Of a stretch of DNA of 64,000 nucleotides, positions 29,304 through 38,311 are shown piece after piece. The position numbers were made by a program, and so were the translations under genes. Under the pieces are notes generated by a model that saw nothing but the letters and a program-made list of their open reading frames with translations, was not told the origin of the DNA and did not search any database. Source of the stretch: Glaciimonas sp. PAMC28666 (GTDB lineage Bacteria; Pseudomonadota; Gammaproteobacteria; Burkholderiales; Burkholderiaceae_D); the NCBI RefSeq assembly GCF_016917355.1, contig NZ_CP070304.1:806001-870000 (forward strand). The letters are read 5' to 3'. How positions within the stretch are numbered: position 1 is the stretch's first letter; every line of letters begins with the position of its first letter.

Positions 29304-29335
29304 CCTTCGACCATCGGATTCAATCACAATAAAAT

Positions 29336-30700
29336 CTAATTCCCGGCCACCGTCATACTCTCAATCAAAATCGACCCAGTCAAACTACTCCCCCGAGTCA
29401 ACGTATCAGCCCCAATAGCCACAATCTGCGCCAACATATCCTTCATATTCCCAGCAATCGTAATCTCCTCAACCGGATACTGAATCACCCCATTCTCCAC
29501 CCAATATCCCGACGCCCCCCGAGAATAATCACCAGTAACATAATTTACCCCGGACCCCATCAACTCAGTCACCAACAATCCGGTATGCAGCTTCTTCAGC
29601 ATCGCCTTAAAGTTATCGCCCGCCACAGTCAACGAAGAAGTCAACGCCAAATTATGCGAACCGCCCGCATTCCCGGTAGTCGTCATGCCCAGCTTACGCG
29701 CAGAATAAGTCGACAAGAAATATCCCTGAACAACGCCATCCTTCACCACCTCACGACGCTGCGTCTTCACACCCTCATCATCGAACGGGGCCGAACTGAC
29801 TGCACCGATAATATGCGGATCTTCAACGATCTGAATATGCGAAGCAAAAACCGATTTACCCAACGTATCCAGCAAAAAAGTCGACTTGCGATACAACGCA
29901 CCACCCGATACGGCCTGCACAAAAGCGCCCAACAAACCCGAAGCCAGCGGCGCCTCAAACAACACTGGACATTTACGGGTATCGAGTTGACGAGCATTCA
30001 AACGTGCCAGGGCACGCTCCGCAGCGTAGCGACCGATCGCTTCCGGCTTAGCTAATTTCTTAGGATCACGCACCGATGAGTACCAGCTGTCGCGTTGCAT
30101 TTTCCCGCCCTTGCCTGCAATCGGCGAGACCGAAAGCGTATGCCGTGAAAACGGATATCCCCCCATAAACCCGCGCGAGTTAGCGCTCACAAAATGCGAT
30201 TGCTGGGCATAAACACCGGCCCCTTCGCTATTCGTAATCCGCTTGTCGACAGCAAACGCCGCAGCTTCGCAGCGCTTCGCCAATTCCACCGCCTCTTCAG
30301 CCGAAATTGACCATGGTGTGCATAATTTCAGGTCACGCGGCTGCATTTCCAGCATGTCTGCGTCGGGCAGGCCAGCGCAATCATCTTCTGCGGTAAAGCG
30401 TGCGATGTTGTACGCCGCATCGACGGTATCTTTTAATGACTGCGCCGAAAAGTCTGAAGTACTCGCATTGCCACGTCGCGTATGACCTTCTTCGCCCAAA
30501 TACACGGTCACACCCATGCCTTTGTCTTTATTTTGCTCGATCGTCTCGATTCCGCCCTTGCGCACACCAACCGAGAGGCCGCTACCTTCGCTGATATCAA
30601 CGGCAGCGTTAGAAGCACCCTTCTCGCGGGCATAGCGCAAAACGTCCTGTGCAAGCTGTTGTAACTGATCCTGAGTATGGAGAAATACGGATTCGCTCAT
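29336..30700 (-). CDS. pmbA: TldE/PmbA metalloprotease-family protein
   Basis: The 454-residue protein is the TldE partner of the TldD/TldE protease, which degrades unfolded peptides and matures ribosomal peptides such as microcin B17. Landmarks are RKGGIETIEQNKDKGMGVTVY near the N-terminus, the long middle domain with VLFEAPLASGLLG and the closing GSGVNYVTGDYSRGASGYWVENG. As usual for TldE, there is no HEXXH zinc motif; TldD supplies the metal site and is not in this window. It is divergent from yjgA, a common arrangement in betaproteobacteria. Confidence 0.95.
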   Translation of the reverse strand: MSESVFLHTQDQLQQLAQDVLRYAREKGASNAAVDISEGSGLSVGVRKGGIETIEQNKDKGMGVTVYLGEEGHTRRGNASTSDFSAQSLKDTVDAAYNIARFTAEDDCAGLPDADMLEMQPRDLKLCTPWSISAEEAVELAKRCEAAAFAVDKRITNSEGAGVYAQQSHFVSANSRGFMGGYPFSRHTLSVSPIAGKGGKMQRDSWYSSVRDPKKLAKPEAIGRYAAERALARLNARQLDTRKCPVLFEAPLASGLLGAFVQAVSGGALYRKSTFLLDTLGKSVFASHIQIVEDPHIIGAVSSAPFDDEGVKTQRREVVKDGVVQGYFLSTYSARKLGMTTTGNAGGSHNLALTSSLTVAGDNFKAMLKKLHTGLLVTELMGSGVNYVTGDYSRGASGYWVENGVIQYPVEEITIAGNMKDMLAQIVAIGADTLTRGSSLTGSILIESMTVAGN

Positions 30701-31182
30701 ATGCTGGTTTTCTTTATTGTTAGGGTAGGGACAGAAATCTTAAAAAATTTCGCCGCGTTCATGCCACAGTTTAACCCACTCTTTCCGATAACTAAGCTGC
30801 TCGCTCCAAAGGACGAAATCTCCCTATTCGAATTTCAGCGTTACGGCGTTACGTTAATGCAAAGTTATCAAACACTCTTCGAACGGGATTTTTGTTATTA
30901 ATTTACAACATTTTCCCGTGCCGACCTGCGGCCACCGCAGAACCTGAATCTTGCCGCTGATCTATACCTTATATTCGCGCTCCAACCTCGCGCTGCTGCG
31001 TAATTTCGCCCCATTAACTGGCGCGAGCTGGGGCAATTTTAGCTATTTTCTTAAAAATTCAATGGCTTAACGCAAATTTATGGTATGCCGATCGCAACCG
31101 AAATGGCGAATGAGCGACAGGAGGAAGGCTAAAACGGTTATCATAGCAATCGTTTAAAGAGAATGGTTTCACCCCTACAATC
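30701..31182. other. Divergent promoter region between pmbA and yjgA
   Basis: These 482 bp separate two divergent starts. I see no strong promoter consensus, no hairpin with a T tract and no convincing ORF. Confidence 0.4.
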
Positions 31183-31782
31183 ATGCCAAATCCAAATCGC
31201 GGCTCCTGTGGCTTCCAGTCCACCGAGTTCGAACAAGAATACGACCGTCCATCCAAGTCCCAGCTGAAACGTGAAATGACTGCGCTTCAGAAATTGGGCG
31301 AAGAGCTAATCGCTGAATCGCGGGACCGCGTCAAGCGCGTTCCGATGCCGGAAGATGTGCGTGAAGCCATCCTCATTTGTCAGCAAATCAAGGATCATGA
31401 AGGCCGCCGCCGCCAGACTCAATATGTCGGCAAGAAGATGCGAACGCTGGAAGAACACGAGATTGCCGATATCCAGAAAACATTGGATAGCTGGAGAGGC
31501 TTGTCAAAATCAGACACCGCAGCCATGCATGCCCTGGAACGCCATCGCGATCGCTTGTTAAAAGACGACGGTGCCTTGACTACGCTGCTCGCGCAGCACC
31601 CCGATCTTGACGTGCAGCACACGCGCACCCTGATTCGGAATGCGCGCAAAGAGCAAGCAGAAAACAAACCGCCAAAGGCTTATCGCGAGATATTCCAATT
31701 GCTCAAACAGTTGCAAAAACCAAACGCAGATGACGGCGAATCGGAAATTGGCGACGAAGATGATGAGCGCGACGACTTCTGA
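31183..31782 (+). CDS. yjgA: Ribosome biogenesis factor YjgA/DarP (DUF615)
   Basis: The 199-residue, charged and largely alpha-helical protein begins the domain with PSKSQLKREMTALQKLGEEL and continues with RVPMPEDVREAI, RRRQTQYVGKKMR and WRGLSK-type blocks of DUF615. DarP/YjgA binds late precursors of the 50S ribosomal subunit. The C-terminus is acidic (DDGESEIGDEDDERDDF). The mog gene starts inside its last codons (20-bp overlap). Confidence 0.93.
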   Translation: MPNPNRGSCGFQSTEFEQEYDRPSKSQLKREMTALQKLGEELIAESRDRVKRVPMPEDVREAILICQQIKDHEGRRRQTQYVGKKMRTLEEHEIADIQKTLDSWRGLSKSDTAAMHALERHRDRLLKDDGALTTLLAQHPDLDVQHTRTLIRNARKEQAENKPPKAYREIFQLLKQLQKPNADDGESEIGDEDDERDDF

Positions 31783-32449
31783 TAACGCTGCCGCCAGCAT
31801 AGCGGCGGGTACGCCAGCAACATCGACCAGCTTGAATGTTGGCGCAGGAAATCGCCGCCTTAAGATTGGACTGGTGTCGATTTCGGATCGTGCCAGCGCA
31901 GGTGTGTATCAGGATCAGGGAATTCCTGCCTTGCAAGACTGGTTCGCCGCTACGCTTACGAGTCCGTGGGAGACAGAAACCCGCCTGATTGCAGATGAGC
32001 AGACTGTCATCGAACAGACCTTGATCGAATTGGTAGACCAATTTCGTTGTGATCTGGTCCTGACCACGGGCGGGACAGGTCCGTCGCGCCGTGACGTCAC
32101 ACCCGAAGCCACGCTTAAAGTAGCCTCCAAGGAAATGCCCGGTTTTGGCGAACAGATGCGTCAAATCAGCTTGCAATTTGTTCCGACGGCGATTTTGTCG
32201 CGTCAGGTCGCTGTAATCCGCGAAATTGACGCTCACGCCGCGCTGATTCTGAACTTGCCAGGTCAGCCTAAATCGATCAAAGAAACGCTGGAAGGTTTGA
32301 AGGATGCTAACGGGGAACAAAAAGTTTCTGGCATATTCTCTGCAATCCCTTACTGCATCGATCTGATCGGCGGTCCTTACATTGAGACCAATGCAACGAT
32401 TTGTAAAGTATTCCGGCCAAAATCAGCACTTCGTCCTGCGGCCGCGTAG
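31763..32449 (+). CDS. mog: Molybdopterin adenylyltransferase
   Basis: Mog activates molybdopterin with ATP before molybdate insertion during molybdenum cofactor synthesis. The ATG at 31763 gives 228 residues: an Ala/Thr-rich N-terminal tail of ~33 residues and then the MoaB/Mog fold (KIGLVSISDRASAGVYQDQG, TTGGTGPSRRDVTPEAT, LNLPGQPKSIKETL). The tail is longer than in E. coli Mog (195 residues). It overlaps yjgA by 20 bp, implying coupled translation. The adjacent ATG at 31760 is an alternative start. Confidence 0.93.
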   Translation: MSATTSDNAAASIAAGTPATSTSLNVGAGNRRLKIGLVSISDRASAGVYQDQGIPALQDWFAATLTSPWETETRLIADEQTVIEQTLIELVDQFRCDLVLTTGGTGPSRRDVTPEATLKVASKEMPGFGEQMRQISLQFVPTAILSRQVAVIREIDAHAALILNLPGQPKSIKETLEGLKDANGEQKVSGIFSAIPYCIDLIGGPYIETNATICKVFRPKSALRPAAA

Positions 32450-32663
32450 CCATTACATTCGATAATTTAATGTGTCCCGAACCCGTAAGACGACACTTTA
32501 TGTCGGCAACCGGTTATTTATTAGCTAAACTCTGGTGTTACGCGGCACCGTCAAGCCGCATGATTAAGTTCCCTTTTTGAGCCTCTGTTAATTAAGCTCC
32601 CTTCCTGGCTCCTTTCTAGCTTCTTTCTAGCTCCATTAATCAGCACAACTTATTTTTGGCACC

Positions 32664-33335
32664 ATGACCGATACCCTCCTTCCTACCCAAGAAATTACGA
32701 CCTCCGCCACGCCTTCCGCAAGCGTTATCTGGATGCATGGCCTCGGTGCCGACGGTTCCGACTTCGTGCCAATCGTAAAAGAACTCGACCTGAGCGGCTG
32801 TCCTGGCATTCGTTTCATTTTTCCCGATGCGCCGACTATCCCGGTGACGATTAACAACGGGCATGTGATGCCAGCCTGGTATGACATTTTCACTCCCGAC
32901 CTGGTAAAACGTGAAGATGAAGCCGGACTAAGAAAATCCCAGTTGCAGATTAACGCGCTGATTGCGCAAGAAATTGCGCGCGGTGTTCCAGCCAATAAAA
33001 TTGTTATTGCCGGATTTTCACAAGGCTGTGCAATGGCCTTACAAACCGGTTTGCGGTATCCGGAGAAATTGGCTGGGTTGATGTGTCTGTCGGGCTACCT
33101 GCCACTGCGCGACACAATAGAGAACGAGCGATCCAGCGCGAATCAGGACACCCCCATTTTTATGGCGCACGGAACTGCCGATCCAGTGGTTGTCCTCAAC
33201 CGGGCGGAGCAGTCGCGCGATATATTAAACCAACTCGGTTATCAAATCGAATGGCATGCCTATCGCATGCAACATTCGGTATGCGCGGAAGAAGTCGCCG
33301 ACATCGGTAGCTGGCTTCGTCGCACACTGTCGTAA
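32664..33335 (+). CDS. Carboxylesterase/phospholipase family hydrolase
   Basis: The 223-residue alpha/beta hydrolase has the oxyanion region WMHGLGADGSDF (~23-34), FPDAP, the nucleophile elbow GFSQG (Ser119), the acid in AHGTADPVV and the catalytic His in YRMQHSVC. This is the bacterial carboxylesterase / acyl-protein-thioesterase-like family (YpfH and Pseudomonas esterase II relatives), active on short to medium acyl esters. It ends at a strong terminator and appears to be its own transcription unit. Confidence 0.92.
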   Translation: MTDTLLPTQEITTSATPSASVIWMHGLGADGSDFVPIVKELDLSGCPGIRFIFPDAPTIPVTINNGHVMPAWYDIFTPDLVKREDEAGLRKSQLQINALIAQEIARGVPANKIVIAGFSQGCAMALQTGLRYPEKLAGLMCLSGYLPLRDTIENERSSANQDTPIFMAHGTADPVVVLNRAEQSRDILNQLGYQIEWHAYRMQHSVCAEEVADIGSWLRRTLS

Positions 33336-33384
33336 ACTTTTTGTAATCGCCGGTCTATTTTCCAGGACTGTGCAAATTAAATCC

Positions 33385-33437
33385 ATGCCATTGAAACAGA
33401 TAACCGATCAGGCTATCTGTTTCAATGGCATTTTTTT
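33385..33437 (+). terminator. Strong Rho-independent terminator after the esterase
   Basis: ATGCCATTGAAACAGATA (33385-33402) and its exact complement (33414-33431) form an 18-bp perfect stem with an 11-base loop and end in TTTTTT. It is unusually long and perfect for a terminator. Confidence 0.92.
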
Positions 33438-33501
33438 GCGTAATACGCCAACCGGCCTCCAACACGACCCAACGCGTTGCAATACAACGAAATACAGCGA
33501 A

Positions 33502-33699
33502 TCAAATAGGCAACGGTGTATAACCGGCGTCCTGTATCGCCTGCGCCAGCTGGTCGGCGTCCATTTCGCTTTCTATCGAGACCTTTTTTTCAGCAATCTT
33601 TGCCTCCACCCTGGCCCGAATATCTAATGCATTAATCGCCTTCGTGATCCGACCCACGCAATGGCCGCAAGTCATATCCTGAACGTTAAATTCAATCAT
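33502..33699 (-). CDS. copZ: Copper chaperone, heavy-metal-associated domain protein (CopZ-like)
   Basis: A single HMA domain of 65 residues: beta-alpha-beta-beta-alpha-beta with the metal site MTCGHC (Cys11, Cys14). It would carry Cu(I) in the cytoplasm to CopA, encoded divergently. I start at the ATG at 33697-33699; two further codons upstream would need a TTG. Its promoter (33729-33759) has a CueR-type operator, giving a ~24-base leader. Confidence 0.92.
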   Translation of the reverse strand: MIEFNVQDMTCGHCVGRITKAINALDIRARVEAKIAEKKVSIESEMDADQLAQAIQDAGYTPLPI

Positions 33700-33728
33700 C
33701 GTCAACTCTCTTTGTTTTAAACATCTTC

Positions 33729-33759
33729 ACTGTAATCCCTCCCATTATGGGAAGGTCAA
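33729..33759 (-). promoter_or_regulatory. CueR-type promoter of copZ
   Basis: On the minus strand TTGACC (-35, 33754-33759) and TACAGT (-10, 33729-33734) are separated by exactly 19 bp, and the spacer holds the dyad CCTTCCCATAATGGGAGGG. A 19-bp spacer over a dyad is the hallmark of MerR-family activated promoters. Confidence 0.85.
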
Positions 33760-33888
33760 GCTTATTTTGTGCAGAGCGTCGAGAACAGTCATGTCAATTT
33801 TCCCAGCCAGGACATCATGCCAGCAGCGCGACTGACCAGGGAAATACAAGGTCGCTGGGCGACTCTGTGAGAACCTTTTAAAAAAAAC

Positions 33889-33919
33889 TTGACCTTGCCA
33901 TGATGGGAAGGTGCATCAT
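33889..33919 (+). promoter_or_regulatory. CueR-type promoter of copA
   Basis: TTGACC (33889-33894) and CATCAT (33914-33919) are separated by 19 bp over the dyad ACCTTGCCATGATGGGAAGGT, which closely follows the CueR consensus. The predicted transcript would begin close to 33926. Confidence 0.85.
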
Positions 33920-33952
33920 TGAGTCATGACCATCGTCCAGACAGGACCAGAC

Positions 33953-36505
33953 ATGCACAACGCCACCAGCAGTAACACCGCAACCTCCAAAGAATTTGAA
34001 CTTCCTATTGAAGGGATGAGTTGCGCTTCCTGCGTCAGCCATGTCGAAAAGGCATTAAGCAAGGTGCTCGGCGTGCAGCAGGTCAGCGTCAACCTCGCTA
34101 CAGAAATGGCGTCCGTTAGCTCCGACCAGGCGACCGCTTTCAGCACATTAATTACCGCCGTGGAAAAAGCGGGGTACAACGTTAAACAACAGGAACTCGA
34201 GCTTGCAATCGACGGAATGAGTTGTGCTTCTTGCGTCGGCAGAGTAGAAAAAGCGTTGCTTAAAGTGCATGGCGTGCAATCGGCATCTGTCAATCTTGCG
34301 ACCGAACTGGCTACCATTGAGATAGTCGATGGAACACCAACTGAACTATTAATAAAAGCCGTTGAAGCGGCTGGCTACACGGCTACATTGCCCTCGGCAC
34401 AACCGATACCGGTTAGTAACTCACGAAGCTTAAGCGCCGGATGGCCGAGTTGGTGGCGCGTTGCTGTTTCCGCCCTGCTCACCGCACCTTTAATTCTTCC
34501 TATGCTGCTAATGGTGACCGGCCAGCACTGGGAACTGTCTGGCTGGTGGCAATTGGCTTTTGCAACGCCGGTACAGTTCTGGTTGGGCGCGAGGTTCTAT
34601 CGCACGGCATGGCGCGCGCTGAAGGCCTGGACCGGCAATATGGACCTATTGGTAGCGCTTGGCACCAGCGCCGCGTTTGGTTTGTCTCTCTACCAACTAC
34701 TCACCTCCGATGCGCTTGCCATGGGACACCTGTATTTTGAAGCGTCAGCGGCTGTAATGACCTTGGTCCTGCTCGGAAAATGGCTGGAAACACGTGCCAA
34801 ACATCAAACCGTGGATGCGATTCACGCCTTACAGGCGTTACGTCCAGACCACGCAACGGTGCGTCGTGACGGCATTGATCAACAGGTTGCCGTCAGCGCC
34901 TTACGAGTCGAGGATATCGTAGTTGTGCGCGCCGGTGAACGCATCGCCATCGACGGTAAGATACTGGAAGGTTTCAGCCATGTTGATGAATCCCTATTGA
35001 CCGGCGAAAGTTTGCCAGTGGCAAAACAATTAAACGATCAGGTGAGTGCCGGTGCTATCAATGGCGAAGGCGTGTTGCTGGTTCGCACCACCGCGACCGG
35101 AGCCGAAACGTCCTTATCTCGCATCATTCGCCTGGTTGAACAAGCACAGGTCGCAAAGGCACCGATTCAGCGCCTGGTCGATCAGGTCAGTGCTGTGTTC
35201 GTGCCAGTGGTATTGCTTATTGCGGTGGTAACGCTACTTGGCTGGGGTCTGTTTAACGGCAACTGGGAGCAAGCGATCCTGAACGCTGTAGCAGTCCTGG
35301 TCATTGCCTGTCCGTGCGCACTAGGCCTTGCCACGCCGACGGCCATCATGGTTGGCACCGGCGTGGCGGCACGCTATGGGATTCTGATAAAGGATGCACA
35401 CGCACTTGAAATTGCCCATCGGATTAATGTTGTTGCATTCGACAAAACCGGCACGCTGACCTTGGGTCGCCCAACACTGATTACCTGTCAGTCCGGCGCA
35501 ATCACCGCCGCAAATGGGGAAGCGTTACCCAAAAATTCTCTGAAAAATCCTGCGCCCGAGAAGGAGCAACCCGATCCCACGATGTTTGACACCGACTTGC
35601 TCGCGTTAGCTGCCGCGGTACAACGCAATAGCGAGCATCCTTTGGGCCACGCTATCATGGCCGCTGCGACAGCAATGAATCTATCGTACCCAATCGCGAC
35701 TGAGGTTCGAAGCGTCGCCGGTCGTGGAATCGAAGCGCGTATTGAAGATCGACTCTACCTTCTGGGCAGCTCGCGCTGGATGCGAGAGCTCGGTGTTGCG
35801 ATGGATTCTCTTGCAGAATATGCGGCCAACCTGGAGGCGGAGGGCCGCACTATTTCCTGGCTCGCCAGTGCGCCTTTGGGTGTCGGCACCAAGCCTGTTA
35901 TGCGTGGCCTGCTCGCCTTCGGCGACATCGTGAAACCCTCTGCCAGAATTGCGGTCGCACAGTTACAGCGACTCTCGATCAGGGTTGCCATGTTGAGTGG
36001 CGACAACTGGGGCAGCGCGAACGCGGTAGGCAAAAAACTCGGTATTGCTGACATTCAGGCCGAAATCCTTCCTGCCGACAAAGCGAGCGCAATCACAGGA
36101 CTCAAGAAAAATGGCGCGGTGGTGGCGATGGTTGGCGATGGTGTTAACGATGCACCAGCGCTAGCTGCGGCTGATGTCGGCGTGGCCATGTCGACCGGCA
36201 CCGATGTCGCCATGCAAGCTGCGGCGATCACCCTGATGCGCGGTGACCCGGCGCTCGTCGCTGACGCCATTGCCATTTCACGCCGTACATATAACAAGAT
36301 CCGACAAAACCTGTTCTGGGCATTTTTCTACAATGTGGTGGGTATTCCATTGGCGGCGCTAGGATTGCTAAACCCGGTCCTGGCAGGCGCAGCAATGGCG
36401 TTCAGCAGCGTGAGCGTGGTGAGTAACGCCTTACTGTTGCGGCGCTGGAAACCGGAACAAAGTAAATCGCCTTCCAATGCAGAAAGGAGTCAGGATGGAC
36501 ATTGA
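33953..36505 (+). CDS. copA: Cu(I)-exporting P1B-type ATPase
   Basis: This inner-membrane pump expels Cu(I) from the cytoplasm. Two N-terminal HMA domains each carry GMSCASC (~21-27 and ~88-94). Eight helices follow, with the TGES actuator motif ([10 protein letters not shown]), the membrane metal site [12 protein letters not shown], the phosphorylation motif DKTGTLT and the [10 protein letters not shown] hinge. I choose the ATG at 33953 because AGGA lies six bases before it. The ATG at 33926 coincides with the predicted transcription start and would be leaderless. From 33953 it has 850 residues. cueR starts inside its last codons. Confidence 0.95.
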   Translation: MHNATSSNTATSKEFELPIEGMSCASCVSHVEKALSKVLGVQQVSVNLATEMASVSSDQATAFSTLITAVEKAGYNVKQQELELAIDGMSCASCVGRVEKALLKVHGVQSASVNLATELATIEIVDGTPTELLIKAVEAAGYTATLPSAQPIPVSNSRSLSAGWPSWWRVAVSALLTAPLILPMLLMVTGQHWELSGWWQLAFATPVQFWLGARFYRTAWRALKAWTGNMDLLVALGTSAAFGLSLYQLLTSDALAMGHLYFEASAAVMTLVLLGKWLETRAKHQTVDAIHALQALRPDHATVRRDGIDQQVAVSALRVEDIVVVRAGERIAIDGKILEGFSHVDESLLTGESLPVAKQLNDQVSAGAINGEGVLLVRTTATGAETSLSRIIRLVEQAQVAKAPIQRLVDQVSAVFVPVVLLIAVVTLLGWGLFNGNWEQAILNAVAVLVIACPCALGLATPTAIMVGTGVAARYGILIKDAHALEIAHRINVVAFDKTGTLTLGRPTLITCQSGAITAANGEALPKNSLKNPAPEKEQPDPTMFDTDLLALAAAVQRNSEHPLGHAIMAAATAMNLSYPIATEVRSVAGRGIEARIEDRLYLLGSSRWMRELGVAMDSLAEYAANLEAEGRTISWLASAPLGVGTKPVMRGLLAFGDIVKPSARIAVAQLQRLSIRVAMLSGDNWGSANAVGKKLGIADIQAEILPADKASAITGLKKNGAVVAMVGDGVNDAPALAAADVGVAMSTGTDVAMQAAAITLMRGDPALVADAIAISRRTYNKIRQNLFWAFFYNVVGIPLAALGLLNPVLAGAAMAFSSVSVVSNALLLRRWKPEQSKSPSNAERSQDGH

Positions 36506-36917
36506 GCGCATGAACATCGGCGGGGCGGCAAACGCTTCGGGCGTTTCAGCAAAGATGATTCGCCATTATGAAGAAATCGGCTTGATCCCCCCTGCAGCCC
36601 GCACCGACGCCGGCTATCGACTTTACAGTGAACGCGACGTGCATTTACTGCGCTTTATCCGACAGAGCCGGATGTTGGGATTTTCAATGAAACAAATTGC
36701 TGCACTCATCGGATTATGGCTTGATCAATCACGACCGAGCAGTAAAGTTAAACAGCTGGCGCAGCAACACATCCGGGACCTTAATGAAAAAATTATTGAA
36801 CTACAGGCCATGAAATCAACTTTGGAACGTCTGGCGAACAACTGTCACGGGGATGCTCGACCCGAGTGCCCGATTCTGGATGGATTGGCGCAACAGCAAG
36901 TACCTCCTTTTGCTTAG
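36495..36917 (+). CDS. cueR: MerR-family copper regulator CueR
   Basis: The ATG at 36495 follows AAGGAG (36484-36489) and gives 140 residues. An N-terminal winged helix-turn-helix ([24 protein letters not shown]) and a dimer coiled coil (~80-112) are followed by the metal loop with Cys117 and Cys125 spaced CX7C, plus the Ser at ~83 typical of monovalent-metal sensors. It overlaps copA by 11 bp. It would bind the two 19-bp-spacer promoters upstream, giving a self-contained Cu(I)-responsive unit. Confidence 0.94.
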   Translation: MDIERMNIGGAANASGVSAKMIRHYEEIGLIPPAARTDAGYRLYSERDVHLLRFIRQSRMLGFSMKQIAALIGLWLDQSRPSSKVKQLAQQHIRDLNEKIIELQAMKSTLERLANNCHGDARPECPILDGLAQQQVPPFA

Positions 36918-36998
36918 GGACCAGTTCAACTCGCACGCCGGCTAGCGATCATTGATTAGCTACTTTATTGACTTTCTTTTAAATCCATCAGGAACACC

Positions 36999-37502
36999 AT
37001 GAAGCGCAATTTCTTACCTTCTTTACTTTTATCTTCTATTGTTTGTGCGTTTACCATCAGCACGTTAACAATCCCAAGCCTCTCTCACGCGGATACCCAG
37101 CATCGCCAAACAACCGATACCGATACAGCAGGATCACCGGGTAAGGCCGGCGCGGCAAGCCGTACGATTCATATCGAGATGGCAGATGACATGCGCTTTA
37201 CGCCGTCGGATGTCACAGTGAAACAGGGCGAGACGATCAAATTCGTGGTCGCCAATAAGGGAAAGTTGGTGCATGAAATGGTGATTGGTAACGCTGCAGA
37301 ACTCGCCGAACATGCCCAATTGATGCGCAAGATGCCAGATATGAAACACGAAGAGGCGAATCAAATCACAGTCGAACCGGGCAAAACTGCAAATTTGATC
37401 TGGAAATTCAGCAAAGCAATGAAGGTTGACTTCGCCTGCCTGGAACCGGGTCATTTTGAAGCGGGCATGAAAGGAAAAGTGAACGTGATTGTCAGCAAGT
37501 AA
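36999..37502 (+). CDS. Periplasmic cupredoxin
   Basis: The 167-residue protein has a Sec signal peptide (~1-31, ...SLSHA) and one blue-copper domain. The type-1 ligands His92 (LVHEMVIG), Cys147, His152 (ACLEPGHFEAGM) and Met157 are all present in the right order. A long helix-forming insert with many Met and His residues (AQLMRKMPDMKHEE) lies between strands, as in the copper-resistance cupredoxins near copA. It follows cueR by 81 bp with an AGGA site. Its likely role is periplasmic copper binding or electron transfer. Confidence 0.9.
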   Translation: MKRNFLPSLLLSSIVCAFTISTLTIPSLSHADTQHRQTTDTDTAGSPGKAGAASRTIHIEMADDMRFTPSDVTVKQGETIKFVVANKGKLVHEMVIGNAAELAEHAQLMRKMPDMKHEEANQITVEPGKTANLIWKFSKAMKVDFACLEPGHFEAGMKGKVNVIVSK

Positions 37503-37701
37503 CTAACTGCAAACAAAGGAAAAACATAATGGAAAGCCATGTTTCGTCGTCCGTGATTTCGTAACGAGCTGTAAAACCTTTATGTTATTTTCTTCGAATA
37601 ACAGAGCATAGAAACCCTGCCACTCCGAGTCCTAAAATTCGTGCGCATCGATTTTTTCGAAGATCGGACGATTCGTCGCAACAGAAGGAGCGGTCGGCGG
37701 C

Positions 37702-38130
37702 ATGAGTGCGATCAACTTCGCAAATCATACCGACATCACCACTATTGAAAAGGTTACCTCGATGGCACATTTGTACTTAGTAAGTAATTTTATGGTGATA
37801 GCGTTCACCCTCCTTATCGGGGTGCCATTAACCAGCATGGCCAACACTAATGTGAATAGCATCGATAGCAAAGCGGAATTAAGTGAACCGAATGAAAATT
37901 TTGAACTGCCGCTGGTCAATGGTGAAATCATCAAAATTGATCCGTTAATCAATGCCATCACACTGCGGCATGATCAAATACCCAATTTTGGGATGCCTGC
38001 GATGACGATGACATTTAACGTGAGCGATAGTGAGATGTTGCACCAGTTCAAAGCAGGAGACGCTGTGAAATTTTCGATTGGAAAACGCGATGGCGCGTTG
38101 ACTATCGTAAGCCTGGAAATGAATTCCTGA
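37702..38130 (+). CDS. CusF-like periplasmic copper-binding protein
   Basis: The 142-residue product has a hydrophobic export segment (~22-45, ...SMA) and a C-terminal CusF OB-fold domain (ITLRHDQIPNFGMPAMTMTF). The Cu(I) ligands of CusF correspond to His90, Met101 and Met103, while the capping Trp of E. coli CusF is a Met here (Met98). The start is uncertain: AAGGAG precedes the ATG at 37702 by 11-12 bases, while the ATG at 37762 would give a more usual signal peptide. It closes the copper island. A CusF partner such as CusABC is not in the window. Confidence 0.82.
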   Translation: MSAINFANHTDITTIEKVTSMAHLYLVSNFMVIAFTLLIGVPLTSMANTNVNSIDSKAELSEPNENFELPLVNGEIIKIDPLINAITLRHDQIPNFGMPAMTMTFNVSDSEMLHQFKAGDAVKFSIGKRDGALTIVSLEMNS

Positions 38131-38207
38131 TACCAAAAACGTGCGCGTTAAGCGTTCCGTTTCTGGCGTTAAAAGCAGCTTTTTAAAGTTATTGGCAAAA
38201 AATTTAC

Positions 38208-38311
38208 TTTCGTTACTTACTTTCGTTACTTACTTTCATTACTTACTTTCGTCACTTAGTTTCGTTACTTAGTTTCGCTACTAAGATTCGTTACTTAGTT
38301 CCGTTACTTAA
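38208..38311 (+). repeat. 13-bp tandem array, eight copies, running into purU
   Basis: The unit TTTCGTTACTTAC is repeated eight times in perfect 13-bp phase (38208-38311), with increasing divergence toward purU. The last unit supplies the purU stop codon (38304-38306). Confidence 0.93.

Larger units (their letters stand above)
28831..29335. other. Repeat-rich non-coding element between livF and pmbA
   Basis: This 505-bp gap lies between two genes that converge. It holds a GTTGCA hexamer array, a 23-bp imperfect inverted repeat, a second pair CTTTTTC/GAAAAAG (29158-29194) and a GTTGAA hexamer array. Open frames exist on both strands, but they are made of Cys-Ser or Leu-Gln dipeptide runs plus low-quality sequence and have no translation signals. 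I therefore regard it as non-coding. The origin is unknown; a mobile repeat or a structured RNA are the two ideas. Confidence 0.6.

Noticed and set aside
28921-29418. 165-codon plus-strand frame and a 148-codon minus-strand frame across the GTTGCA array
   Set aside because: They consist largely of Cys-Ser or Leu-Gln dipeptide runs created by the hexamer, have no ribosome-binding site and end inside or against pmbA. They look like accidental frames.
33926-33952. Upstream ATG as the copA start
   Set aside because: It coincides with the transcription start predicted from the CueR promoter and lacks a ribosome-binding site, whereas the ATG at 33953 has AGGA six bases before it.
37529-37564. 11-codon frame with AAAGGAAA upstream, after the cupredoxin gene
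   Set aside because: Too short to assign. It may be the start of a lost gene or chance; no family signal in 11 residues.
38208-38311. Possible CRISPR array
   Set aside because: The units are 13 bp in direct tandem with no spacers and no cas genes are in the window; it is a simple tandem repeat.
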